The notes beneath the pieces were generated by a model, which saw only the letters and a program-made list of their open reading frames with translations, was not told the origin of the DNA and did not search any database. A DNA stretch of 64,000 nucleotides from Thermocatellispora tengchongensis (lineage in GTDB: Bacteria; Actinomycetota; Actinomycetes; Streptosporangiales; Streptosporangiaceae). The stretch is from NCBI RefSeq assembly GCF_014202315.1, contig NZ_JACHGN010000003.1:248001-312000 (forward strand). Direction: 5' to 3'. Below, one piece after another: positions 19,686 through 28,656 of this stretch; the first letter of the stretch is position 1, and each line of letters opens with the position of its first letter. The position numbers were made by a program, and so were the translations under genes.

Positions 19686-20954
19686 TCACCCGACGGGGAC
19701 CGGGTAGTCCTTGGCCAGGTCGGAGACCGCCGGCTCCTTGTAGATCACCGAGCCGCCCAGGGCCGCCTTGTCCGGCTTGACGATGTACGACTCCCGCGAC
19801 GCCGGCTGGTCGAACACCGAGAAGTCCTGCGTCGAGCCGTAGCCCGCGCTCCACGCCTTCTGGCCGCGGTGGGCGGTGATGATGCCCTCGCGGCTGAGGT
19901 CCTTGGCCTCGCACGCCTTCTTCAGCGCGTCGCCGACGATCTGGGCCGCGGAGTACCCCGCCGACACACCGCTGTCGATGACGTCGTTGGGGTACTTGGC
20001 CTTGTAGTCGGCGGCCAGCTTCTCGATCACGGGCTCCTTGGCGCTCATCGGGGCGCCGCCGGTCATGATGTAGTAGTCCTTCAGCAGCGCGGGCGCGGCC
20101 GGGGTGGCCAGCAGTTGCGGCGCGTACGCCGAGTTGCTGCCGACGAACGGCACGTCCATGCCCTTGCTCACCGCCACGCCGACCAGCGAGGCCGCCTGCC
20201 TGGGCCCGGCGGAGATCAGGATCGCCTTCACCCCGGCCGACTTGAACGCCGCCACCTGCGCGCTCATGTCCTGGTCGGTGGCCTTGATCTTCTGCTCGAA
20301 GATCTTCAGCCCGAGCTTCTCCGCGGCGTACTTCGAGCCGTCCAGCGCGCTCTCTCCGTAGTCGCCCTCGAAGTACAGGTGCCCGATGGTGTCGCCCTTC
20401 TTGATCCCCTTCTCCTTGACCAGGAAGTCCACGCCGTTGATCATGTCCACGTCGTACGTCGTCGCGGTGACCTGGATCGCGCGGGCGCCGAGCAGCCCGG
20501 TCGCCCAGGCCATCGGGATCGTCAGCAGCTTGTCGGCCTCGATGCGCTGCTTGAGCGCGAGCACCATCGGCGAGCCGATGAAGTGCGCCACGACCGCCGA
20601 CTTCGGCGCCAGCTCGGTGTAGGCCGCGACCGCCTTCTGCGCGTCGTAGCCGTGGTCGCGCACCACCGTCTCCACGGTGCGCCCGCACACGCCGCCCGCG
20701 TGGTTGAGCTGCTCGAAGTAGAGCTGCTGCGCCTGGGTGATGCTCTTGCCCAGCGAGGCGTACGGCCCGGTGAGGTCGGTCATCATGGCGACGGTGATCT
20801 TGTCGGCGGTCACGCCGGGGCCGGTCTTGACGCCGTCGCCGCCGGTCGCGGCCGGGCCGCCGGTGGCCTTCTCGCTGGCGCACGAGGCGACCGCGAGGGC
20901 GAGCAGCGCCGCCGCGGCGGCGGCCCGCGTCACGGTACGGGGCTTGTTGCGCAT
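19686..20954 (-). CDS. Branched-chain amino acid/urea-type ABC transporter binding lipoprotein
   Basis: 422 residues. Lipoprotein signal ending AVASC (Cys about 25) followed by a type I periplasmic-binding fold of the LivJ/Peripla_BP_6 class: ITVAMMTDLTGPYASLGKS at the ligand-site entry, LYFEGDYGESALDG, AFKSAGVKAILISAG. It delivers ligand to LivH/LivM encoded just upstream in the same operon. AAGGAGCTGAC precedes the ATG. The ligand class (amino acids, urea or other small polar compounds) cannot be fixed from sequence alone. Confidence 0.9.
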   Translation of the reverse strand: MRNKPRTVTRAAAAAALLALAVASCASEKATGGPAATGGDGVKTGPGVTADKITVAMMTDLTGPYASLGKSITQAQQLYFEQLNHAGGVCGRTVETVVRDHGYDAQKAVAAYTELAPKSAVVAHFIGSPMVLALKQRIEADKLLTIPMAWATGLLGARAIQVTATTYDVDMINGVDFLVKEKGIKKGDTIGHLYFEGDYGESALDGSKYAAEKLGLKIFEQKIKATDQDMSAQVAAFKSAGVKAILISAGPRQAASLVGVAVSKGMDVPFVGSNSAYAPQLLATPAAPALLKDYYIMTGGAPMSAKEPVIEKLAADYKAKYPNDVIDSGVSAGYSAAQIVGDALKKACEAKDLSREGIITAHRGQKAWSAGYGSTQDFSVFDQPASRESYIVKPDKAALGGSVIYKEPAVSDLAKDYPVPVG

Positions 20955-20955
20955 G

Positions 20956-22041
20956 TCAGCTCCTTGGGGAGTCGGGGGAGGGGGTGAGGGAGGGCGGCGG
21001 CACCCGCCGGGTCACGGTGGCCCTGATCCGGGCGGCCAGCCCGAGCAGCCCTCCGGGCAGGAACAGCACGACCGCGACCACGGCCGCGCCGTAGAGGATG
21101 CGCGCGGCCTCGGCGGGGGACACGCCGCCCGAGCCGGGCTCGGCCACCAGCGGCAGCGCCTCGCTGTAGCGGGTCAGCAACTGCGGCAGCAGCGAGACGA
21201 AGATCGCCCCGATCACGGCCCCGGCCACCGAGCCGAGCCCGCCGATCACGATCATGGCCAGGTAGTCGAGCGAGAGCAGGATGCCGAAGTACTCCGGCAC
21301 GGTCTGCTGGAACACCAGGGCGAGCAGCACCCCGGCCGCGCCCGCGTACATGGAGGACAGCACGAAGACCCCGGCGCGGTAGCGGCCGACCGGCACCCCG
21401 ATCACGGCGGCCGCGATCTCGTGGTCCCTGATGGTGTTCATCGCCCGGCCGGGACGCCCGCGCAGCACGCCGCGGGCGAACCAGGCGGCCACGAGCACCA
21501 CGGCCAGGCCGAGGAACCACAGCCGCTCCAGCGCCCCGAACGGCACGTTGAAGATCACCAGCTCGGGGGTGTCGGCGAAGACGAAGCCGAACAGCTCCAT
21601 CGGCGGCACGGCGCGCCCGTTGTACCCGCCGGTCAGCGGCTCGGCGTTGAACAGCAGGTGCTGGCCGAGGTAGATCAGCGCGAGCGTGGCGATGCCGAGG
21701 TAGGCGCCCCGGAGCCGGCCCGCGATCGGGCTGAACGCCCCGCCCGCCAGCCCGGCGGCGACCAGCGCGAGCAGCGCGGCCAGTGGGGTGGGCAGGCCGA
21801 GGCCGCCGAGGTCGCCCTCGGGCTCGGCGGCGAAGTAGACGTAGGCGTACGCGCCGATGGCCAGGAAGAAGGCGTGCCCGAGCGAGAGCTGCCCGGTGGC
21901 GCCGGTGAGCAGGTTGATGCCGATCGCGCCGACGCACGCCGCCATCGCGAACAGCCCGGCCTGCAGCCAGAACCCTTCAAGGTAGAACGGCACGGCCACG
22001 GCGAGCACCGCGCCCGCGGCCCACAGGATGACCCTAGACAC
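20956..22041 (-). CDS. livM: Branched-chain amino acid-type ABC permease LivM
   Basis: 361 residues with about nine hydrophobic segments and the family signatures GATGQLSLGHAFFLAIGAYA, RGAYLGIATLA, AMNTIRDHEIAAAVIGVP and VIGGLGSVAGAVIGA. It pairs with LivH to form the membrane channel. The C-terminus ends in a Pro/Ser tail. GTG start overlaps the livH stop by eight bases. Confidence 0.93.
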   Translation of the reverse strand: MSRVILWAAGAVLAVAVPFYLEGFWLQAGLFAMAACVGAIGINLLTGATGQLSLGHAFFLAIGAYAYVYFAAEPEGDLGGLGLPTPLAALLALVAAGLAGGAFSPIAGRLRGAYLGIATLALIYLGQHLLFNAEPLTGGYNGRAVPPMELFGFVFADTPELVIFNVPFGALERLWFLGLAVVLVAAWFARGVLRGRPGRAMNTIRDHEIAAAVIGVPVGRYRAGVFVLSSMYAGAAGVLLALVFQQTVPEYFGILLSLDYLAMIVIGGLGSVAGAVIGAIFVSLLPQLLTRYSEALPLVAEPGSGGVSPAEAARILYGAAVVAVVLFLPGGLLGLAARIRATVTRRVPPPSLTPSPDSPRS

Positions 22042-22924
22042 GGCTGAGCTCCCTGGTTCCGAACAGCCCGGCCGGGCGGATGAGCAGGATGACGGTCATG
22101 ACCAGGAACGGCGCCACGTCGCCGATGCCCCGGCCGAGGAAGGCCAGCTCGTTCTGGTAGCCGCTCATCATCGCCTCGGTCACCCCCACGATCAGGCCGC
22201 CGACCAGCGCGCCGGTGGTGGAGTCCAGGCCGCCGAGGATCGCGGCGGGGAACGCCTTCATCGCCGCGAACGTCGTGCCGCGGTCCAGACCGGGCGTGGG
22301 GAACACGCACAGGAACAGCGCGGCGACCGCGGCCAGCGCGCCCGCGACCGCCCACGCGCCCAGCGAGACCCGGCCCAGCCGGATGCCCATCAGGGCGGCG
22401 GTCTCGGCGTCCTCGGCGGTGGCCCGCATCGCCACGCCCCAGCCGGTGTACTTGAACGCGAGCAGGAACGCGGTGATCAGCAGGGCCGCCACGGCCAGCG
22501 CCACCACCCTGGTCTCGGCGATCGAGATCGGCCCGAGGTGCAGCACCCGGTCGCCCCAGGGGTCGCCGAGCGCGAGCACGTCGGTGCCGATCTGCCGGGT
22601 CAGCTCGGTGACCAGCAGGATGTCCACGCCGATGGTGACGATGGCCAGCACGCTGTGGCCGGCCACGTTGGCCCGCCTGATGATCAGGAACTCGATCAGC
22701 GCCCCGACCAGCGCGGCCCCGCCGATCCCGGCGGCGAGCGCGGCCCAGAAGCCGATGCTCGGGTGCAGCTTGGCCACCACGAAGCCGCCGGCCAGCAGCA
22801 GCGACGCGTGCGCGAAGTTCACCACCTCGGTGGCCTTGAAGATGACCACGAAGCCCAGGGCGATCAGCGCGTACACCGCGCCGACCGAGATCCCGTTGAC
22901 CAGCAGTTCCAGGAATGTGATCAC
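22034..22924 (-). CDS. livH: Branched-chain amino acid-type ABC permease LivH
   Basis: About 296 residues. Landmarks: LLVNGISVGAVYALIALGFVVIFKATEVVNFAHA at the N-terminus (first helices) and MRATAEDAETAALMGI, PAAILGGLDSTTGALVGG in the cytoplasmic coupling region. GGAGGG lies six bases before the GTG, which overlaps the livG stop (GTGA). The true start was set there because everything further upstream is the livG tail in another frame. Confidence 0.93.
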   Translation of the reverse strand: MITFLELLVNGISVGAVYALIALGFVVIFKATEVVNFAHASLLLAGGFVVAKLHPSIGFWAALAAGIGGAALVGALIEFLIIRRANVAGHSVLAIVTIGVDILLVTELTRQIGTDVLALGDPWGDRVLHLGPISIAETRVVALAVAALLITAFLLAFKYTGWGVAMRATAEDAETAALMGIRLGRVSLGAWAVAGALAAVAALFLCVFPTPGLDRGTTFAAMKAFPAAILGGLDSTTGALVGGLIVGVTEAMMSGYQNELAFLGRGIGDVAPFLVMTVILLIRPAGLFGTRELSRV

Positions 22925-23918
22925 GCCTGCCCTCCGGCCGCGGCCGCGGCGTCCTGTTCTCCGGCCTCCCGGGCCTGCCGGGCCTGCCCGGTCTGCCCGG
23001 CCTGCCCGGCCTGCCCGGTCTCCCCGGCCGCCATCGCCGCGGCCCTGTCCTCCGTGGCCCTGTCCTCCGCGGCCTCGTGCTCCGTGGCCTTGTGCTCCGC
23101 GGCCCTGTCCTCCGTGGCCGCCTCCTCCGTGGCCGCGCCGAGGTAGGCGCGGATCACCGCGGGGTCCCGCTGGACCTCCTCCGGCGGGCCGCCCGCGATG
23201 CGGCGGCCGAAGTCCAGCACGGTGACGGTGTCGGCGAGCCGCATCACCATGCCCATGTCGTGCTCGACGAGCAGCACCGAGATGCCCAGGCTCTCCTTGA
23301 TCGCCACGATCAGCCCGGCCATCTCCGCGCGCTCGCCGCCGTTCATCCCGGCCACCGGTTCGTCCAGCAGCAGCAGCCTGGGCTCCATGCACAGCGCGCG
23401 GGCGAGTTCCACCCGCTTCTGCACCCCGTACGGCAGCAGCCCGACCGGCGTGGCCAGCCGCCCGGCCAGCCCGACGAAGGCGGCGATCTCCTCCACCCGG
23501 GCCAGGTGCCTGGCCGCCTCCCGGCGCGCGGACGGCAGGCGCAGCCCGGCCGCGACGAACCCGGCGCGGGTCAGCCGGTGCCGGCCCAGCAGCAGGTTGT
23601 CGCGCACCGACAGCCGCGCGGACAGCGCGATGTTCTGGAACGTGCGCGCGATGCCGAGCGCCGCGATCTTGTGCGCGGGGAGGGTGGTCAGCTCCACCCC
23701 GCCGAAGCGGACGCTGCCCGAGGACGCGGTGTAGACGCCCGACAGCACGTTGAAGCAGGTGGACTTGCCCGCGCCGTTCGGCCCGATGATCGCGTGCACG
23801 GTGCCCGGCTCCACGGTGAGGCTCACCGCGTCCAGCGCGGTCAGCCCGGCGAAGCGCACGGTCACCTCGCGCACCTCCAGGGGGCTCACGCCCGTACCGG
23901 CTGGTTGGTATGTGCCGG

Positions 23919-23922
<4 letters not shown>
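22921..23922 (-). CDS. livG: Branched-chain amino acid-type ABC ATPase LivG with a repeat-rich C-terminal tail
   Basis: About 333 residues versus roughly 260 usual for LivG. ATPase core: Walker A GPNGAGKST, Q-loop region ARTFQNIALS, a degenerate signature LPYGVQKRVE (LSGGQ not intact, as common in LivG), Walker B LLLLDEPVAGM and switch His in VLLVEHDM. After the core at about residue 262, a ~70-residue tail is made of Ala/Thr-Glu-Asp-Arg pentads and Gly-Gln-Ala triplets encoded by tandem repeats at 22963-23134. The GTG at 23922 follows GAGG and overlaps the livF stop. The tail is probably disordered; its role is unknown. Confidence 0.9.
22963..23025 (-). repeat. 9-bp tandem repeat (GGCCTGCCC) in the livG tail
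   Basis: Seven consecutive 9-bp units of GGCCTGCCC with one or two changes each; on the coding strand they give GQA/GQT triplets. A related 9-bp repeat occurs between genes at 48050. Confidence 0.9.
23045..23134 (-). repeat. 15-bp tandem repeat (CTGTCCTCCGTGGCC) in the livG tail
   Basis: Six consecutive 15-bp units, each differing at one to four positions; the coding strand reads pentads such as ATEDR, AAEHK and AAEDR. Confidence 0.9.
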
Positions 23923-24737
<815 letters not shown>

Positions 24738-24880
24738 AGGGGTTCTTCGCCTCCTCGTGTTCGCCGGCCGTGACCATCGCCGGTCACGGGGGCGTCGCGG
24801 ACACGAAACATTGCTCTGTTCGGCCCAGTCCAGTGCCGCCGCCCAAGTCGGGGCGGCAGCCCACGGAGGGACCCGGCCGA

Positions 24881-24896
24881 TTGTGCGGGTGCACAA
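24881..24896. promoter_or_regulatory. Palindrome TTGTGC-N4-GCACAA between livF and the PucR-type gene
   Basis: A perfect 6+6 dyad in the 223-base divergent spacer, nearer the regulator gene. It is a reasonable operator candidate for the divergent regulator. The rest of this spacer shows no gene. Confidence 0.4.
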
Positions 24897-24960
24897 CCCG
24901 GGTCACGAAATGGAACGGAAGCTTGTTCTGGAGTGGCCCGGGTGGCACCCTCGGGTTGAT

Positions 24961-26166
24961 ATGGGTGCCAAGCGCAGAAGGGCCGTTGACGACGAGGTTC
25001 GCCGGGTGCTGCGGACGGCGGCGCGGCGCCTGCTGGACCGGCTGCCGGAGCTGACCGACGATCTCGTGACCAAGATACGCGAGGGCGACGAGTCGTACCG
25101 GGCGATCGTGCCGGCGGACGAGCTGTGGGCCAACGCGTACGAGGCCATGCGGGTCGGGATCGGCGCGATCCTCCAGGCCCCGGCCGAGCGCCGCGACCTC
25201 GCCTTCGCCCAGCAGACCGCGCGGCGCCGCGCCGAGCAGGGCCTGCCCATAGAGAGCCTGCAGCGCACCTACCGGCTAGGCGCCCAGGTGACCTGGAACG
25301 GCTTCATCGACATCACCGCCAAGGACGACCCGGACGACCTGCCCGCGCTGCTGCGCACCGCGACGCACGTGTGGCACGCGATCGACAGGCAGGCGGTGGC
25401 GGCGGCCGACGCGTACCGGCAGCGGGAGAGCGAGCTGCTCGGCCGCAGCGCGGAGCGGATCAACGCGCTGCTCGACGCGCTGCTGGAGGGCGCGAGCGAG
25501 CCCGCGCTGGTGAGCCGCGCCGCCGCCGCGCTGGACATGCCCGAGCGCGGCCGTTATGCGGTCGTCACAATGCGCCTGCCCACCCGGCAGGACGGCGACG
25601 GCGAGACCCCCAGGCCCGACGCGATCGGCCGGATGCGGGTGCTGTGGCGGCTGCGCACCGACTGCGAGGTGGCCGTGGTCTGCCTGGACGAGGCGAGCCT
25701 GGACGAGCTGTGCGCCGCCATGGGCCCGCTGCTGTCCGGCCACGCCGGCGTCGGCCCGGTGGTCGGCGGGCTGGCCGAGCTGGGCACGGCCCGCAGGCTG
25801 GCCGCGCTGGCCATGCGCACCTGCGCCGGCGACGGCCCGGAGATCGCCCGGCTGGACCGCAGGCTGCCCTCCGTGCTCGTGGTCTGCCAGCCCGAGCTGT
25901 CCGGCCACCTCACCGAAGGGGTGCTCGGCCCGGTGCTGGCCCTGGACCCGCCCGACCGCGAGGTCCTGCTCGGCACCCTGGAGACCTGGCTGCGCTGCGA
26001 GGGCTCGGCCGCCCGCGCCGCCGGGCGGCTGTACTGCCACCGCAACACGGTCTTCAACCGCATCCGCAGGATCGAGCAGCTCACCGGCCGTTCGCTGGCG
26101 CGTCCGAGGGACGTCGTGGAGCTCACCCTGGCTCTTGACGCGGTCCGATTGCTCGCTGTTGGTTGA
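24961..26166 (+). CDS. PucR/CdaR-family transcriptional regulator
   Basis: About 401 residues (418 if the in-frame ATG at 24910 is used; neither has a clear ribosome site). N-terminal RsbRD/helical sensor-like region (VLRTAARRLLDRLPELTDDL), a GGDEF-like middle region, and the C-terminal PucR helix-turn-helix LGTLETWLRCEGSAARAA followed by YCHRNTVFNRIRRIE. Such proteins often activate divergent catabolic or transport genes in response to their substrate; here the divergent neighbour is the liv operon. Ligand unknown. Confidence 0.87.
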   Translation: MGAKRRRAVDDEVRRVLRTAARRLLDRLPELTDDLVTKIREGDESYRAIVPADELWANAYEAMRVGIGAILQAPAERRDLAFAQQTARRRAEQGLPIESLQRTYRLGAQVTWNGFIDITAKDDPDDLPALLRTATHVWHAIDRQAVAAADAYRQRESELLGRSAERINALLDALLEGASEPALVSRAAAALDMPERGRYAVVTMRLPTRQDGDGETPRPDAIGRMRVLWRLRTDCEVAVVCLDEASLDELCAAMGPLLSGHAGVGPVVGGLAELGTARRLAALAMRTCAGDGPEIARLDRRLPSVLVVCQPELSGHLTEGVLGPVLALDPPDREVLLGTLETWLRCEGSAARAAGRLYCHRNTVFNRIRRIEQLTGRSLARPRDVVELTLALDAVRLLAVG

Positions 26167-26265
26167 GACTGTGCCGTCAGTTCGCCGCGCGGGTCGCCGA
26201 TCGCCCGCCGGCGTTCGCGCCGGACGCGCTTAGGCGGCGCCTCCTCGGGGGATTGACTCGGGTAC

Positions 26266-26280
26266 CACCTGTCGGAGGTG
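26266..26280 (+). promoter_or_regulatory. Short hairpin over the Shine-Dalgarno of the CBS gene
   Basis: CACCT (26266-26270) can pair with AGGTG (26276-26280), part of the near-perfect GGAGGTGATC ribosome binding site that precedes the ATG at 26287. This 5-bp stem may temper translation initiation. Confidence 0.35.
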
Positions 26281-26286
26281 ATCTCT

Positions 26287-26715
26287 ATGCTCATCGGGAC
26301 CATCCTGCGAGGCAAGGGCACGCACGTGGCGACCGTCCGGCCGGACGCCACGGTGACGCAACTGCTCTCGCTGCTGGCCGAACACAACATCGGCGCGGTC
26401 GTGGTGACCGACGACGCCGGCGCCATCGTCGGCATCGTGTCGGAGCGCGACGTCGTGCGGCGGTTGAACGACCACGGCGCGGGCGTCCTCGACGGTCCCG
26501 TGTCGGCGATCATGACGACCGAGGTGCGCACCTGCAAGCCCGACGCCAACGTGGACGACCTGCGCCGCACCATGACCACCCACCGCATCCGGCACGTCCC
26601 CGTCGTCAGCGACGGGCGGCTGGCCGGCATCGTGAGCATCGGCGACGTCGTCAAGAGCGCGATCGAGGAACTGGAGTCCGAGAAGGCGTACCTGGTGGAC
26701 TACATCCACCGCTGA
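26287..26715 (+). CDS. Tandem CBS-domain protein
   Basis: 142 residues made of two CBS motifs: ATVTQLLSLLAEHNIGAVVV to GIVSERDVVRRL and ANVDDLRRTMTTHRIRHVPVV to GIVSIGDVVK. Stand-alone CBS pairs bind adenosine nucleotides such as AMP, ATP or NAD and act as energy sensors. The ATG at 26287 follows an almost ideal GGAGGTGATC. The stop overlaps the start of an 80-residue protein (TGATG), so the two are coupled and may work together. Confidence 0.93.
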   Translation: MLIGTILRGKGTHVATVRPDATVTQLLSLLAEHNIGAVVVTDDAGAIVGIVSERDVVRRLNDHGAGVLDGPVSAIMTTEVRTCKPDANVDDLRRTMTTHRIRHVPVVSDGRLAGIVSIGDVVKSAIEELESEKAYLVDYIHR

Positions 26716-26957
26716 TGCGCGACGCCGCGGGCTCGCGCGCCGGCGGGCCGCGCAGACGCGCCTACATCGTGGGCATCGCCGGCACGCCCGAAGAGTTCCG
26801 CCTGCGCCTGCGGGACGTTTCGGGCGTGACCTATCTGCGGGAGCTGCCGCCGCGCCGGGTCGTGATCGTGACCGATTCGCCGCGGGAGGCCGAGATCGTC
26901 GCCGCCATGCCCGGAGTGGAGTGGATCCGGGAAGACCGCCCTGAGCAGCGATTGTGA
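26715..26957 (+). CDS. Small protein with an inhibitor-I9-like ending, coupled to the CBS gene
   Basis: 80 residues, coupled to the CBS-domain gene by TGATG. A basic leader (GPRRRAY) is followed by a beta-alpha-beta-like pattern: AYIVGIAGTPEEFRLRL, VSGVTYLRELPPRRVVIVTD, SPREAEIVAAMPGVEWIRED. The end (Ala-Ala-Met-Pro-Gly-Val-Glu-Trp-Ile) resembles the last strand of subtilase propeptides (inhibitor I9) such as the PGVVAVQED of the subtilase encoded downstream, but there is no protease attached and no signal peptide. It could equally be a ferredoxin-like small domain that modulates the CBS protein. Real gene likely; function unknown. Confidence 0.6.
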   Translation: MRDAAGSRAGGPRRRAYIVGIAGTPEEFRLRLRDVSGVTYLRELPPRRVVIVTDSPREAEIVAAMPGVEWIREDRPEQRL

Positions 26958-27005
26958 CCTATGTGACACATGTGACTGTAGTCATCCATGTCATCTATGT
27001 GATTA
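26953..27005. promoter_or_regulatory. AT-rich 9-bp-phased motif array upstream of the 27087 gene
   Basis: TGTGAC starts at 26953, 26962 and 26971, then GTCATC at 26981 and 26990, then GTGATT at 26999: two sets of 9-bp direct repeats of partly complementary sequence. The AT content is clearly higher than in surrounding DNA. It begins inside the stop region of the small gene and ends about 80 bases before the next ATG, a position suited to regulator binding. Confidence 0.45.
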
Positions 27006-27086
27006 AAGTTGTGGAGATCCCCGACATGTCAGGGTTCGAGCTGCTATGAAGATACGCGGCAGAAATTCTGACAAGAGAGGGTCATC

Positions 27087-28379
27087 ATGGGCCGCGGATC
27101 GACTGATCCCTCTTACGGCGGCGATCACCTCGAACCCCCCCACGAGGAGATCTGGGAGCAGACCGGGGCTTTGGACCCTGACTGGTCGGCGGAGGCCGCC
27201 GGAGCGCCGGAGCGCGGCGCTGGCGACGTGCTGTCCGACGGATGGGGGCCCGGCGCCGACGGCGCCGCCGGTACCTCCGGCACCCCCGGCACCCCCGGTG
27301 CCGATCCCGCCATCGAGACCGGGGTCCACATGGCGATCGACCCGCGGTTGCTCGCCGACGACCGGCAGTGGACCGAGGGCGAGCGCTGGGAGGGCCAGTC
27401 CTGGCAGGAGGACCCCGAGGGCGGCTCCCACGCCGAATGGGAGCGCGCGCAGCAGGAGCACGGCGCCCTCGCCGAGCACGGCGCCCTTGCCGAACACAGC
27501 GCCCTCGCCGAGCACACCGCCCTTCAGGACCCGGCCGGGCACGAGGGGTACGCCGCCACGGACGAGGGCGAGCGCTGGGACGGGCACTCCACCGAGTACT
27601 CCAACGAGTACTCCGGCGACTACTCCGCCGACTACTCCACGGAGTACGCCGCGGGGCACTCGGCCGAGCACGCGCATGAGCATCCGGCCGAGCACGAGCA
27701 CTCCGGCGAGCACGCGTCCGGGTACGCCGGGGAGGAGCCCGACGGCGAGCGCCGCGGCTTCCTCGGCGCGGGCTGGCGCGACGGCGGGGACCACGAAGAG
27801 GAGGAGGAGCGCCCGCGCAGGGGCAAGACCCTGCTGCTGGTGACCGCCGCGACCGTGGTCGTCGCCACCGTGGGCGGCTGGCTGCTGTTCGGCTCCGCCG
27901 GCGGCTCCGACGAGGTCTGCGAGTCCGGCGCCCAGTGCGCCTCCGTCGGCCGCCCGGACAACCTGCCCGCAACCACCGGCCCCGGCGTCGGCGAGGAGAC
28001 CGGCCTGCCCACCCTCCCCGAGGAGACCCTGCCGGCCGAGGACACGGTCACCCCCACGCCCGTCCCGTCCACGCAGCCCACCCGGCGCCCCGTCGATCGG
28101 GCGCAGGAGCCCGAGGAGCCGGAGTCGCGCCCGTCCCCGACCCGCACCCGCGTACCGGTCACCGAGGAGCCCACCCAAGACCAGCCCACGCGTGAGCCGG
28201 AGCTGCAGGACACCTCGGGCAGCGACGAGCAGCAGCAGCGGCCGCAGCAGCAACAGCAGGAGCAGGAGCAGGCCAAGGCCACCACCCCGGCCACCACCGC
28301 CCCGCCCACCACCCAGGCTCCGCAGCCCAGCCCGACCCAGGATCGCGGCGGCCTGCTCGACTGGCTCTTCGGCGGCTGA
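27087..28379 (+). CDS. Bitopic membrane protein with acidic/His repeat cytosolic domain and Pro/Thr-rich outer stalk
   Basis: 430 residues, not recognised as a named family. Residues 1-240 are acidic and repetitive: HGALAE hexads near 125-150, then Tyr-Ser tetrads (YSNEYSGDYSADYSTEY) and a His/Glu-rich part (AEHAHEHPAEHEHSGEH). A basic cluster RPRRGK precedes one transmembrane helix at about 248-269, predicting the N-terminus inside. The outside part has a CESGAQC cysteine pair, then a 130-residue Pro/Thr/Glu/Gln stalk ending LLDWLFGG. GAGAGGG precedes the ATG. The layout suggests a wall-spanning envelope protein; the His/acid segment might bind metal. Followed by a strong terminator. Confidence 0.8.
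   Translation: MGRGSTDPSYGGDHLEPPHEEIWEQTGALDPDWSAEAAGAPERGAGDVLSDGWGPGADGAAGTSGTPGTPGADPAIETGVHMAIDPRLLADDRQWTEGERWEGQSWQEDPEGGSHAEWERAQQEHGALAEHGALAEHSALAEHTALQDPAGHEGYAATDEGERWDGHSTEYSNEYSGDYSADYSTEYAAGHSAEHAHEHPAEHEHSGEHASGYAGEEPDGERRGFLGAGWRDGGDHEEEEERPRRGKTLLLVTAATVVVATVGGWLLFGSAGGSDEVCESGAQCASVGRPDNLPATTGPGVGEETGLPTLPEETLPAEDTVTPTPVPSTQPTRRPVDRAQEPEEPESRPSPTRTRVPVTEEPTQDQPTREPELQDTSGSDEQQQRPQQQQQEQEQAKATTPATTAPPTTQAPQPSPTQDRGGLLDWLFGG
27468..27530 (+). repeat. 18-bp tandem repeat (HGALAE) in the 27087 gene
   Basis: About three and a half copies of CACGGCGCCCTCGCCGAG and variants encode HGALAE, HGALAE, HSALAE and HTALQ. Confidence 0.85.
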
Positions 28380-28438
28380 CCCGCTCGCCGTCCCCCGGAC
28401 CATCCCACCAGCGGTGGACCCCGACCCGCCGCCCCCCG

Positions 28439-28474
28439 AGCGGCCCGTGCCCCCCTCCGCAGGCACGGGCCGCT
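28439..28474 (+). terminator. Rho-independent-type terminator of the 27087 gene
   Basis: AGCGGCCCGTGCC (28439-28451) pairs perfectly with GGCACGGGCCGCT (28462-28474): 13-bp stem, ten-base loop, followed by CCTCTT, 60 bases after the stop codon. Confidence 0.85.
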
Positions 28475-28478
28475 CCTC

Positions 28479-28604
28479 TTCCCCGATCGACGACGAAGGT
28501 TCCCCGATCGACGACGAAGGTTCCCCGATCGACGACGAAGGTTCCCCGATCGACGACGAAGGTTCCCCGATCGACGACGGAGGTTCCCCGATCGACGAAA
28601 GAGG
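28479..28604. repeat. 21-bp tandem array between two terminators
   Basis: TTCCCCGATCGACGACGAAGG repeats from 28479 with period 21: four identical copies, a fifth with one change (28563) and a partial sixth (28584). There are no spacers, so it is not CRISPR. It fills the gap between the terminators of two convergent genes. The plus strand could be read as SPIDDEG heptads, but no start or ribosome site supports translation. Confidence 0.95.
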
Positions 28605-28634
28605 GTCCCGCCGCGCGGGCGCGGCGGGACCCTC
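28601..28634 (-). terminator. Terminator of the subtilase gene
   Basis: GAGGGTCCCGCCGCG (28601-28615) pairs perfectly with 28620-28634, a 15-bp stem with a four-base loop, 22 bases beyond the subtilase stop. It is symmetrical and could work in both directions. Confidence 0.85.
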
Positions 28635-28656
28635 CGGGGCTAGTGCCCTTCGCGGG

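Noticed and set aside
28479-28604. CRISPR-like repeat
   Set aside because: Repeats abut with no unique spacers and no cas genes are near; it is a plain tandem repeat.
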